This document shows, in pieces, positions 1 through 9,124 of a stretch of DNA of 64,000 nucleotides. The notes beneath the pieces are model-generated. The model saw nothing but the letters and a program-made list of their open reading frames with translations, was not told where the DNA came from and ran no database searches. The position numbers were made by a program, and so were the translations under genes. The stretch spans positions 2,969,501 through 3,033,500 of the forward strand of contig NZ_JPON01000001.1 of NCBI RefSeq assembly GCF_000733935.1, given 5' to 3'. Position 1 is the stretch's first letter. Every line of letters begins with the position of its first letter. The stretch comes from Methylomarinum vadi. GTDB taxonomy: Bacteria; Pseudomonadota; Gammaproteobacteria; Methylococcales; Methylomonadaceae.

Positions 1-17
1 AACAGAGGAAAATTAAC

Positions 18-962
18 ATGGAACAAATAACCGGTATTAAAAGCGTTGATTTCAAGATTAAAGCATTGGGTCACGGCGTAGTGAATTGGAATGGGCCAAC
101 TAATCTGGCACAAGAAAACGGTACGACCGTAGACAACCATACGCTGCCCAAATTGCGCGGTTATAGCAATCTATCCGGTAAAGTCAAAGATACCGGTTAC
201 AAATACCGCAAAGAGCCCACTGATATTGATTTTAAAAAGACACCGCTCTACATCAGTCAAAACTGCATACGTCATCATCTGTTTCGAGAACAGGCGTTTG
301 ATCTTCACTACGCCAAAAAGAGCAATTTGCAGCAGGTATTAGCTTCGATTACTGGCCTGATTCGTGGTTATGTCGTGCCGGCAACGCAAAATAAACGAAC
401 CAGTCCATTATTGATTGAAGACTTTGTTGATCAATTAGGTAACGGAAATTTTGAACAATTTGGTCAAGCTGGTGAACGCGACAGTTCTTCATTTTTTTCT
501 AAAACCACCTTTGGAGATACTGAATATCTTTCGTATGGCTCCATAAGTCTGGAGCAATTGCAATTTATTTCATTGGACAAAAAATTTGATCGTGAAGCGA
601 TGGAAATCAAAGAAGGTCAGGGGGAAAAGGTTGCACAAGTTGTAACTGAATTTATCCAGTCTCTAAATCCAGAACTGAAGCCAGAAGCAACGTTTCATTC
701 CAATTATGTCCGTAAAGGAACAATATTTGAGGAAGGGGAAGTCGGAATATTGTTGAATCAGGATGCTATGCAGGCGTTGGTGGAAGAAACTTTTCGACGC
801 ATTTCCCAGCTTTCCATTAGGCAGGCAAAATCTTATATGTATGTTGATGAGATACTGGTGGACTATAACGACAGCAATAAAATGATGCGGATTAAGCGCG
901 ATGAAACGGATATTTCAGAACAGCCTCAAGGGGATTATGCGGTGTATTTTGAAGCCAAGTAG
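18..962 (+). CDS. cas7fv: Cas7fv, backbone subunit of minimal type I-F2 (I-Fv) Cascade
   Basis: This 314-residue protein forms the helical backbone that coats the crRNA spacer in the I-Fv interference complex. It closely resembles the Cas7fv of Shewanella putrefaciens as I recall that sequence: the N-terminus reads [20 protein letters not shown], followed by [17 protein letters not shown] and an [11 protein letters not shown] segment, and the protein ends in FEAK. The ATG follows a purine-rich GAGGAAA. The stop lies 13 bases before cas5fv, so the genes form an operon with cas6f. No Cas8f (Csy1) gene follows, which is the mark of the minimal variant. cas1 and cas2-3 would be expected just left of the window. 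The gene looks intact. Confidence 0.94.
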   Translation: MEQITGIKSVDFKIKALGHGVVNWNGPTNLAQENGTTVDNHTLPKLRGYSNLSGKVKDTGYKYRKEPTDIDFKKTPLYISQNCIRHHLFREQAFDLHYAKKSNLQQVLASITGLIRGYVVPATQNKRTSPLLIEDFVDQLGNGNFEQFGQAGERDSSSFFSKTTFGDTEYLSYGSISLEQLQFISLDKKFDREAMEIKEGQGEKVAQVVTEFIQSLNPELKPEATFHSNYVRKGTIFEEGEVGILLNQDAMQALVEETFRRISQLSIRQAKSYMYVDEILVDYNDSNKMMRIKRDETDISEQPQGDYAVYFEAK

Positions 963-1208
963 GGAGCTGTGAACTATGCAAATCATTATTGAATATGAGT
1001 CCTCATGGCGTAATTCCTTTTTGGATGGTAGTAATAATGAGCCGTTACCCAAGCAAGGACGCAAATTTATCGGGTCGATGACCAATTTGAGCGATGTAAA
1101 GAATTTTATTCAACGCGACGTTACATTGGATACCGTTATGGGGTTGCTTAACCGGTTGATTGGCGATCAGAGGAAACTGTACCAGGCCAGAGAGCAAGAT
1201 AATTATTA

Positions 1209-2871
1209 CCTGAATCAGTGACTTCAATTATTGGTTGGGAAATTAATTCTTGAGTTTTCCAAAATTCGGAGATTTTATAACGCTATCAATAAAGTCGAGT
1301 TTAACTGAGGATTATTGAAACTTTTTTTCGTAGGTTTTGAGAAAATAATAGGGGTATGGCGTTTTTTGGGCAAAGAGAGATTAAACGCGGTGTTGCCACG
1401 CTGATGGTTTGAAGCTGAAAACGTTGAAGGGTTAACCGGCGGCGAGTTTTGTGTAGGTCGATTCAAACGCGATAAAGCCGGGGCAAGCGTTGGAAAAGCG
1501 CAGTTTTAACCGGCGACCGGTACGGATCAAACGGGCGGCCAGATACATGAGTTCTTGAATGACGGTTCTGATGCGGCGTCGTTTGGCCGGATGCCGAATG
1601 GGGCTTTGTTGCCCCAGTAAGCCGATCAGGCCGATCCAGCGCAAGATATTGTAGCTGTAGGCGCTCAGGGTCATGATGACATCGTTGGTGGCGAATTTGC
1701 CCGAAGGCAAGCGTTCGATGTCCAGATCCGTTTTAAACTCGCTGTGAAATTGCTCGGCGGTGGCATGATCACGATACAGTTGAACGATCAATGTGTCGTC
1801 ATATTCGGTAGAAGCTAGGCTTGTCCACCAGCCTTCCATCTCGATCTCAGGGAACAGCAGGAGTTGTCCCTTAGCCGTTGTTGTTCGTTCGGTGATTTGC
1901 ATGACGCGACGACAGGAATAGGTTTGGCCGTTTCGGGTGTGTTCCTCCGTGACACTAAATAAGGCCACCCGTTTGCCTTCACGTGGTGTGTCCCATTGTC
2001 CGTGTTGCTCGGCGTAGGCTAGCCAAGCATCGGCATTCTGTTTACGGGGATTCCATTTGATGATGAACTCGGCTTGCTCGTCTTCCTGTAAGACAATTCG
2101 GTTGTCGAGAGCGTCATGCCCGCTATCCAGGCGAACAAGTAACGGCAAGGGTGTCAGACGCTTGGCTGCAGTCAGTCCGCGCTCCAAGGAATAGAGGAAT
2201 TCGTATTGGCAATGTTGCTTGCCTTCGCGCAGTTCGTTGCCAAGACACCAGCCTTCTTGGCCCAAATAAAGCGCGATGGGGGCATAGCCGTCGAATCCTT
2301 TATAGGTCCGGGAGACGCCTTCCTTGCGCGTTTTTTCGTTGTTCATCGGATAAACATCGATATCCAGCGCCACATGACCAGTGGCTAACGGCGTTACCGG
2401 GACTTGCGCGTGGGCCAGAAAATCGATGTTGCTCTGATAAACGAGCGGCAATAGTGCCTCGGCGTGTTCGTCCAACCGTTGTCTAAGGCGAGCGCTGGAG
2501 GGGACTTGTTGAATCGACAGCGCGGTTTTGAAATAGTCGTCGTCGCGGTAATTCTCAATCGCTTCGAAATCGCTCTTGCCCAGGCAAAGCGACCCGATCA
2601 TGCTTTTGATAATATCGGCATGAGCGATACCGTGGCGCAATGGAATACCCTTATCCAGCACTTGATTGAGTTGGCCATACTGATTCAAACATAAGCCCAC
2701 TAAGGCTAATCCGGAATGGCTGGTATAAAATTCAGTTTCTGACTGCTCCAGGATAAATCGTTTCATGATTCACTGAGTGGGTGAATGAAGAAATAACGAC
2801 ATTATCCCAGATTAAGCTTGTTAAATCATTAGGATAGAAGAGATTATCACTTCTTAAGTCACGGATTCAGG
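1209..2871 (-). mobile_element. IS1380-family insertion sequence (about 1663 bp)
   Basis: The ends are imperfect inverted repeats. The left end starts CCTGAATCAGTGACTT at 1209 and the right end, read inward from 2871, starts CCTGAATCCGTGACTT. The element is flanked by a 5-bp direct repeat, TATTA, at 1204-1208 and 2872-2876. Length, terminal CC and duplication size fit the IS1380 family. It carries one transposase gene on the minus strand and interrupts cas5fv. Both ends look complete, so the element may still be mobile and the insertion recent. Confidence 0.92.
1432..2766 (-). CDS. IS1380-family transposase
   Basis: This 444-residue DDE transposase matches the IS1380 type. Acidic residues occur in ALDIDVYPMNN (about residue 136), LVRLDSGHDALD (about 213) and in the C-terminal block IVQLYRDHATAEQFHSEFK (about 328-346), which continues with the family-typical DIERLPSGKFATND. 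Length is normal for the family and there is no frameshift. The ATG at 2766 opens the frame just inside the right inverted repeat. The gene points against the cas operon, so its own promoter is probably inside the element. Confidence 0.9.
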   Translation of the reverse strand: MKRFILEQSETEFYTSHSGLALVGLCLNQYGQLNQVLDKGIPLRHGIAHADIIKSMIGSLCLGKSDFEAIENYRDDDYFKTALSIQQVPSSARLRQRLDEHAEALLPLVYQSNIDFLAHAQVPVTPLATGHVALDIDVYPMNNEKTRKEGVSRTYKGFDGYAPIALYLGQEGWCLGNELREGKQHCQYEFLYSLERGLTAAKRLTPLPLLVRLDSGHDALDNRIVLQEDEQAEFIIKWNPRKQNADAWLAYAEQHGQWDTPREGKRVALFSVTEEHTRNGQTYSCRRVMQITERTTTAKGQLLLFPEIEMEGWWTSLASTEYDDTLIVQLYRDHATAEQFHSEFKTDLDIERLPSGKFATNDVIMTLSAYSYNILRWIGLIGLLGQQSPIRHPAKRRRIRTVIQELMYLAARLIRTGRRLKLRFSNACPGFIAFESTYTKLAAG

Positions 2872-3663
2872 TATTACTTTAAAGAGATCGAGTCACAAAT
2901 TGACTTTAATGATAAGGAGAGCAGTAGAACTATTAATCATGAAATTGTGTATATACGCAACATGACGGGGAGTACAGACCAGAACTCTTATACCGGTATG
3001 ATTAAAATTAATGATCCGATTTTTCAATCGGATTATTCATCTGAATTTTGGGGTGTACTGGCGTTAGACTTGGTTGAGTTATGCGATTTTATAGTGAATA
3101 ACACAGAGATCGTCAAAGACATTGATGCTGACCCATTAATCATTATCGCCAGACTCGAAGAATTGAACAAACTCAAGGCTATTGAAAATGTCGATGAAAT
3201 CAATAAAGCATATTTGCAATTAAAAAGTCGATTTGAAGAATTTAAGGGCTTGAAAAAAGAGCTGGTTTCACCTGTCAGTCTATACTGTTCTGCCTTGTAC
3301 CTTCAATTAGAACGGCTGGCTAAAAAATATGATATGAGTTCAGCTAAAACTAAAGCTGGAGGTATCAGTGGTATTTCCAAAAATGGCTTTACCAAAAAGG
3401 ATTTTATGGGGCGTTATACCACCGGAGAAAAGAAAAAAGTCTGGGGAAATCCCTATATTCGGGAAGAATTTATTGCAGGAGAAGGTAAAGTTAAACGCTT
3501 ACTCACCAAAGCCAGTGGTCAATTGGAAATTAACCTGAATATTCCGAAAGAGAAAGCCCAGGAACTAAAAAAACTGATTGACTATGCCGGCGTATCCAGT
3601 TTTTATCTGGGTAAAAAGGGCTTGGCCTACGTTAGTGCCATTCGGGTTTAACGGGAGGTTATT

Positions 3664-4218
3664 ATGCAACATTACGTCGATGTTCGAATCAAACCCAATG
3701 CCGAAATGCCGGAAAACGTATTGCTCAATAAGGTTTATACCAAACTGCACAAAGCATTATGCGATTTAAAGTCCACAGATATTGGAGTCAGTTTTCCAGA
3801 ATACAAATTAAAACTGGGTTGTGTGATTAGAGTTCATGCTACGGAAAAGCGACTAGAAGCTTTGCAACAAGGTGACTGGTTAGGTGGCTTGATCGGCTAT
3901 TGCACAATTTCTCCAGTTCAATCAATACCCGACCAAGTTCAATATCGCATTGTGTCGCGTATCCAGAGCACGATGTCACCGGCAAAGCTCAAACGTTTGA
4001 TTAAGCGTGGCTCTATCCGGAAAAGTGAAGTTAAGCAATACAAAGCCAGGATGTTTCAAAAGGGATTGGACAATCCATTTCTGGAATTACAGAGTGCATC
4101 CAATGGGCATTTGCACAGGCGCTATATTGCGTTTAGCAAGTTGATGGATAAACCGGTGCAAGGAGAGTTTGATCAATTTGGCTTAAGTAAAACCGCTACC
4201 GTTCCTTGGTTTAAGTAG
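3664..4218 (+). CDS. cas6f: Cas6f (Csy4) crRNA-processing endonuclease
   Basis: Cas6f cuts the pre-crRNA at the base of the repeat hairpin and stays bound to the 3' stem-loop. The 184-residue protein has His29 at the position of the catalytic His of Csy4 (in VYTKLHKAL), a basic helix near 105-130 (SPAKLKRLIKRGSIRK) that would lie in the RNA groove, Ser144 or Ser146 (LQSASNGH) at the place of the active-site Ser, and the conserved C-terminal ATVPWF. The ATG follows GGGAGG and lies 12 bases after the cas5fv stop. The insertion upstream in cas5fv may be polar on it. The gene itself looks intact and matches the CTGCC-GCACA-GGCAG hairpin of the array. Confidence 0.95.
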   Translation: MQHYVDVRIKPNAEMPENVLLNKVYTKLHKALCDLKSTDIGVSFPEYKLKLGCVIRVHATEKRLEALQQGDWLGGLIGYCTISPVQSIPDQVQYRIVSRIQSTMSPAKLKRLIKRGSIRKSEVKQYKARMFQKGLDNPFLELQSASNGHLHRRYIAFSKLMDKPVQGEFDQFGLSKTATVPWFK

Positions 4219-4231
4219 GCCGAAAACCAAT

Positions 4232-4266
4232 CTCGTTCCCACCGTCCACGGTGGGAATGCATACGG
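4232..4266. repeat. REP-like palindrome, left flank of the RAYT gene
   Basis: A 35-base unit begins CTCGTT, contains a hairpin with stem TTCCCACCG / CGGTGGGAA around a TCCA loop, and ends GCATACGG. It is an inverted, diverged copy of the unit at 4810-4844. Together they bracket the RAYT gene, the usual arrangement for RAYTs and their REP substrates. Confidence 0.8.
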
Positions 4267-4275
4267 AGTTTCAGA

Positions 4276-4806
4276 ATGGGTAGAAGTCGCTATAAAATCG
4301 TTGACGACGAATTACCGCATTTTGTCACACTGACGGTTTTACATTGGATACCGGTATTCACACGTCCGGCAACGGTATCTATCTTGCTGGATTCGTTAGA
4401 GCATTTGACCGAAGAAGGCTTGAAGTTATACGCCTTTGTGATTTTGGAGAATCACATGCATTTAGTGGTTCAAAGTAAGCAATTAGGCCGTGACTTGGCC
4501 CGCTTTAAATCTTATACGTCCAAGGAATTGCTTGCCTATCTTCATCAACATAATGTTGTACGGATTCTCGATCAATTGGCGTTTTATAAAAAAGCGCACA
4601 AAATTGATCGTGCTTATCAATTCTGGCAGGAGGGTTGTCATCCGGAATGGATTCAAAATGTTGAAATGATGCGACAGAAGGTTGATTACATTCATCAAAA
4701 CCCGGTAAAACGCGGATATGTCGACCGACCAGAACATTGGCGTTATTCCAGTGCAAGGAATTATCTTGGTCAAAATGCGCTGATTGAGGTTTGTAAGGAT
4801 TGGTAA
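4276..4806 (+). CDS. REP-associated tyrosine transposase (RAYT, Y1_Tnp domain)
   Basis: This 176-residue member of the HUH/Y1 transposase superfamily has the His-hydrophobic-His metal site in ENHMHLVVQ (about residues 58-66) and the C-terminal block with the candidate nucleophile in QKVDYIHQNPVKRGYV, followed by the family-typical PEHWRYSSARNY. RAYTs process REP palindromes, and REP-like repeats lie on both sides. The gene sits between cas6f and the CRISPR leader, so it probably moved into the locus. Bases 4725-4756 match spacer 47 of the adjacent array perfectly (32/32). Confidence 0.9.
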   Translation: MGRSRYKIVDDELPHFVTLTVLHWIPVFTRPATVSILLDSLEHLTEEGLKLYAFVILENHMHLVVQSKQLGRDLARFKSYTSKELLAYLHQHNVVRILDQLAFYKKAHKIDRAYQFWQEGCHPEWIQNVEMMRQKVDYIHQNPVKRGYVDRPEHWRYSSARNYLGQNALIEVCKDW

Positions 4807-4809
4807 AAC

Positions 4810-4844
4810 CCGTATGCGTTACCACGCAGGAGCGTGGTAACGAG
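4810..4844. repeat. REP-like palindrome, right flank of the RAYT gene
   Basis: The reverse complement of this 35-base unit begins CTCGTTACCACG and ends GCATACGG, matching the left unit at both ends. Its hairpin has the stem CGTTACCACGC / GCGTGGTAACG with an AGGA loop. With the unit at 4232 it forms an inverted REP pair around the RAYT gene. Confidence 0.8.
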
Positions 4845-5071
4845 AGAAATGGCAAACGAGTCTAAGCGGAACTCAATTCCGGAATGGGCGTGGAAGCTTT
4901 TGGCGGGGTATTTGCTTAATCCCGGAAATTTTGTGATTTGACCCAAAAAAATTTAAGCTCTTTAACAATACGGAAAAATCAATAAGTTATAAGACAGCAA
5001 AAAATAATGGTTAAAACGGCTATTTTGGGATAAGTAGCTGTTGCCATTATTTTTTTGAGTTTTATACTACA
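4845..5071 (+). promoter_or_regulatory. CRISPR leader with IHF-like site
   Basis: This AT-rich stretch between the RAYT element and the first repeat should contain the array promoter and the signals for spacer integration. At 4977-4989, AATCAATAAGTTA matches the IHF consensus WATCAANNNNTTR in full. IHF bending of the leader is known to be needed for spacer integration in type I-F systems. Just before it lies GCTCTTTAACAATACGG, of a kind often seen in leaders of type I arrays. The repeat orientation and the nature of spacer 1 agree with this being the leader end. Confidence 0.75.
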
Positions 5072-8000
5072 GTTCACTGCCGCACAGGCAGCTTAGAAAT
5101 TTAGTCGATCAGTGGGAGTATAAATTTCTAAGTTCACTGCCGCACAGGCAGCTTAGAAAATTTCAGTCAAATCAATCATCTCTTTGCCAACGTTCACTGC
5201 CGCACAGGCAGCTTAGAAAATCTATAAATCATTATCGGGGGGTGTGTAATAGTTCACTGCCGCACAGGCAGCTTAGAAAATGTGTAATCATTTGGGCATC
5301 CGATAACATCAGTTCACTGCCGCACAGGCAGCTTAGAAAAATTAAACAAAAAAAAACGGCCGAGGTTTCCCCGTTCACTGCCGCACAGGCAGCTTAGAAA
5401 TGTACGGAAGGTTTTTTCTGCCTTCATATTGTGTTCACTGCCGCACAGGCAGCTTAGAAATACATCGGTTAGTAGGAACAGCTGCATAGGCTGTTCACTG
5501 CCGCACAGGCAGCTTAGAAATTGAGAAACAACCCAGCCAATCCTCGCCCATTGTTCACTGCCGCACAGGCAGCTTAGAAATCGTTTGGGTGGTTATGTTT
5601 TAAGTCGTGGTAGTTCACTGCCGCACAGGCAGCTTAGAAAACAGATTCCAAATCTTGTACTATAAAATAAACGTTCACTGCCGCACAGGCAGCTTAGAAA
5701 GATATAAAAGTAGAGTAAACAATCAAAAAAGAGTTCACTGCCGCACAGGCAGCTTAGAAAATGTGATGAACTTAAACCATTACGAGATGTTTGTTCACTG
5801 CCGCACAGGCAGCTTAGAAAGTTTGTAAACGATTATTTTCTAACGCATAAACGTTCACTGCCGCACAGGCAGCTTAGAAATTTTTTCAGCTTTTATTTTT
5901 ACTGCACCAACTGTTCACTGCCGCACAGGCAGCTTAGAAAAAGCCGACATTTCCTTGAAGGCTCCGGTTATTGTTCACTGCCGCACAGGCAGCTTAGAAA
6001 TCGCTTCCCACTCATGAATGTACTGAGTCTGAGTTCACTGCCGCACAGGCAGCTTAGAAAGATATAAAAGTAGAGTAGACAATCAAAAAAGAGTTCACTG
6101 CCGCACAGGCAGCTTAGAAAAACCCAGTGATACACCCCAAGAAAAAGACGAAGTTCACTGCCGCACAGGCAGCTTAGAAATGAGTATAATTATCAGGCTT
6201 AGATGTTCCTGAAGTTCACTGCCGCACAGGCAGCTTAGAAAAGGAGGCTAACTGTTTGCTGCTTCTTATTTTTGTTCACTGCCGCACAGGCAGCTTAGAA
6301 ATGAAGAACATTGCAGCTCACTTTTATTTTTTCGTTCACTGCCGCACAGGCAGCTTAGAAAGTACCCTGAGGCAAAGAACCGGTCTTATTCAAGTTCACT
6401 GCCGCACAGGCAGCTTAGAAAAAAAAGGAAGTATTAGTTGGCATTACCCAGGAGTTCACTGCCGCACAGGCAGCTTAGAAATTTATACTCCCACTGATCG
6501 ACTAAAGGTGATTGTTCACTGCCGCACAGGCAGCTTAGAAATAAACTTTTGGTCAGTATCATAAGCATCATACGTTCACTGCCGCACAGGCAGCTTAGAA
6601 AGGCATCGGCACCGGTATCGGCACCGGCACCGGGTTCACTGCCGCACAGGCAGCTTAGAAAAGTTTTATTTGAAATTGTTTTAGCAGGTGCAGGTTCACT
6701 GCCGCACAGGCAGCTTAGAAATCAATTCCTCCTACTGCATTATTAGCTTGGTCGTTCACTGCCGCACAGGCAGCTTAGAAAACACTTGCTCGTATCCAGT
6801 CTGGTCAAACTTTGTTCACTGCCGCACAGGCAGCTTAGAAAGTCCGGGTTGTTAATTGTTGTACTCGTCGAACGTTCACTGCCGCACAGGCAGCTTAGAA
6901 ATTGTGTAATCCTCGCTTCTTCATTATCAGTTGGTTCACTGCCGCACAGGCAGCTTAGAAAATCAATTACTATATTACGAGAAGTGTAATCAGGTTCACT
7001 GCCGCACAGGCAGCTTAGAAATTTGACTGATGATCTTAAAACCCTAATACATTGTTCACTGCCGCACAGGCAGCTTAGAAAACACGACTGCCGTAAGCCG
7101 TGGGCGGTACTGAGTTCACTGCCGCACAGGCAGCTTAGAAAGCTTTAAGCTGGTGCAACAATCCTTTGTACTCGTTCACTGCCGCACAGGCAGCTTAGAA
7201 ACACACATATGAACAGCAGCATTATATGCTAATCGTTCACTGCCGCACAGGCAGCTTAGAAAAGCGTGTAATGATTCATTTATGCCGTTGCCGTGTTCAC
7301 TGCCGCACAGGCAGCTTAGAAAATAGATATATCAACTTCACACTGTGCAGGAAGGTTCACTGCCGCACAGGCAGCTTAGAAAGGTTGCATAAATACAGAA
7401 TGCGTTTTTCCGCTGTTCACTGCCGCACAGGCAGCTTAGAAAAAAACTTGAAAAGTCCACAGTTACGCCTTAAAGTTCACTGCCGCACAGGCAGCTTAGA
7501 AAAAAACTTGAAAAGTCCACAGTTACGCCTTAAAGTTCACTGCCGCACAGGCAGCTTAGAAAGATCTAATCATTTATTACCCTCTCACGTATCCGTTCAC
7601 TGCCGCACAGGCAGCTTAGAAAAAGGACAAAGACGTTAAAAAGATATGGCATGAGTTCACTGCCGCACAGGCAGCTTAGAAAAGCCGCCTAGGGTGAAAT
7701 TTTTATCGAATGATGTTCACTGCCGCACAGGCAGCTTAGAAATCTTGAAATCGTTACGTTGCCGAAATTGGTGTAGTTCACTGCCGCACAGGCAGCTTAG
7801 AAAATCCAAACGTGCCGAGGGTGGCGGCTGGCTTAGTTCACTGCCGCACAGGCAGCTTAGAAACCGACCAGAACATTGGCGTTATTCCAGTGCAAGTTCA
7901 CTGCCGCACAGGCAGCTTAGAAAACAACGGGTTATTCATGTCGAACCCGAACCCGGTTCACTGCCGCACAGGCAGCTTAGAAAGCTAGTGGCATCGGGTT

Positions 8001-9124
8001 ATAACAGTAAGCTAGGTTCACTGCCGCACAGGCAGCTTAGAAAACATAGGCAAGGCATTGGTATTGCCCACATCGGTTCACTGCCGCACAGGCAGCTTAG
8101 AAATCAGAGAGCAAATTCGGTTTTGTCAAACATCAGTTCACTGCCGCACAGGCAGCTTAGAAATACGGGCGCTATAAACGGCGAAATACATAATAGTTCA
8201 CTGCCGCACAGGCAGCTTAGAAAAGTGTGGCGTCCCGTCATGATGCGGTTCAGACGTTCACTGCCGCACAGGCAGCTTAGAAAAATAAATCAATGTCTTT
8301 TTGTGATCTAGTATCGTTCACTGCCGCACAGGCAGCTTAGAAAAAGCGGACACACGAATGCATTTGTTCGTAGTAGTTCACTGCCGCACAGGCAGCTTAG
8401 AAAATTTGCACGCAGCCACGACCCTGCCAACAGATGTTCACTGCCGCACAGGCAGCTTAGAAATTCAACATGACAAAACCGACAGCCCCGGCAGCGTTCA
8501 CTGCCGCACAGGCAGCTTAGAAACTTTTTTTTATGCGTTAAAAAGATCGATTTGGGTTCACTGCCGCACAGGCAGCTTAGAAATTGCTAACTTCGCAGCA
8601 ACAAGCGCGACAATTGTTCACTGCCGCACAGGCAGCTTAGAAATTAAAATGGCACAAACAATCTGAGACGATGAGTGTTCACTGCCGCACAGGCAGCTTA
8701 GAAATCAATTGTCTGATAGCCAGATTGCTGATTCTTGTTCACTGCCGCACAGGCAGCTTAGAAATCATGGATCCCCATCAATACCAGACGGCTACAGTTC
8801 ACTGCCGCACAGGCAGCTTAGAAAATGATCCGGTATTTTAAACAACTGAGAAACACGTTCACTGCCGCACAGGCAGCTTAGAAAGTTGGCAAAAATATTT
8901 AATAAATTCTAAACAAGTTCACTGCCGCACAGGCAGCTTAGAAATAACATAAATTAGTCAGTCGGTACTTTTTAAGGTTCACTGCCGCACAGGCAGCTTA
9001 GAAAGCCAGTTCCTGTATCGGTACGCAAGTCGTATTGTTCACTGCCGCACAGGCAGCTTAGAAAGCCACAGCTTAAACAACCTGCTCTTGATCGCAGTTC
9101 ACTGCCGCACAGGCAGCTTAGAAA
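5072..9124 (+). CRISPR. Type I-F CRISPR array, 68 repeats and 67 spacers
   Basis: The 28-base repeat starts GTTCACTGCC and ends CAGCTTAGAAA. It forms the I-F hairpin (stem CTGCC/GGCAG, loop GCACA) and leaves an 8-base 5' handle CTTAGAAA. Sixty-two spacers are 32 bases and five are 33 bases (numbers 5, 19, 36, 45 and 60). The total of 4053 bases agrees with the coordinates. All repeats I read are identical, including the last. Spacers 40 (7443-7474) and 41 (7503-7534) are identical. Spacers 11 (5701-5732) and 17 (6061-6092) differ by one base. Spacer 1 (5100-5131) matches the array's own minus strand at 6475-6506, and spacer 47 (7864-7895) matches the RAYT gene at 4725-4756. Short frames reading VHCRTGSLE or SLPHRQLR here are only translated repeats. 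Confidence 0.98.

Larger units (their letters stand above)
976..3651 (+). pseudogene. cas5fv: cas5fv, split by an IS1380-family insertion
   Basis: Cas5fv caps the 5' handle of the crRNA and, in the I-Fv variant, takes over PAM reading from the missing large subunit. The N-terminal part (976-1208, starting [20 protein letters not shown]) ends after 78 native residues; the element then adds Leu-Asn-Gln and a stop. The rest resumes at 2872 (in frame YYFKEIESQIDF, then YIRNMTGSTDQN) and runs to VSAIRV at 3651. Removing the element and one copy of the TATTA duplication joins the reading frame exactly and gives a protein of about 335 residues, close to the family length. The C-terminal piece could at best start at a GTG at 2947. 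A working effector is therefore unlikely unless the element is excised or the halves assemble. Confidence 0.93.

Noticed and set aside
2947-3651. C-terminal cas5fv fragment as an independent gene
   Set aside because: It is in frame with the N-terminal part across the IS, lacks a good ribosome-binding site and does not cover a full domain.
5821-8555. Shared 11-12 base words among spacers 13, 43 and 58 (TAACGCATAAA and CGTTAAAAAGAT)
   Set aside because: In about 2,150 AT-rich bases, about one such match is expected by chance, so this is not taken as evidence of a common source.
5607-8666. Several open frames of 65-205 codons inside the array
   Set aside because: They read through the CRISPR repeats (VHCRTGSLE or SLPHRQLR every 20 residues) and are by-products of the 60-base period.
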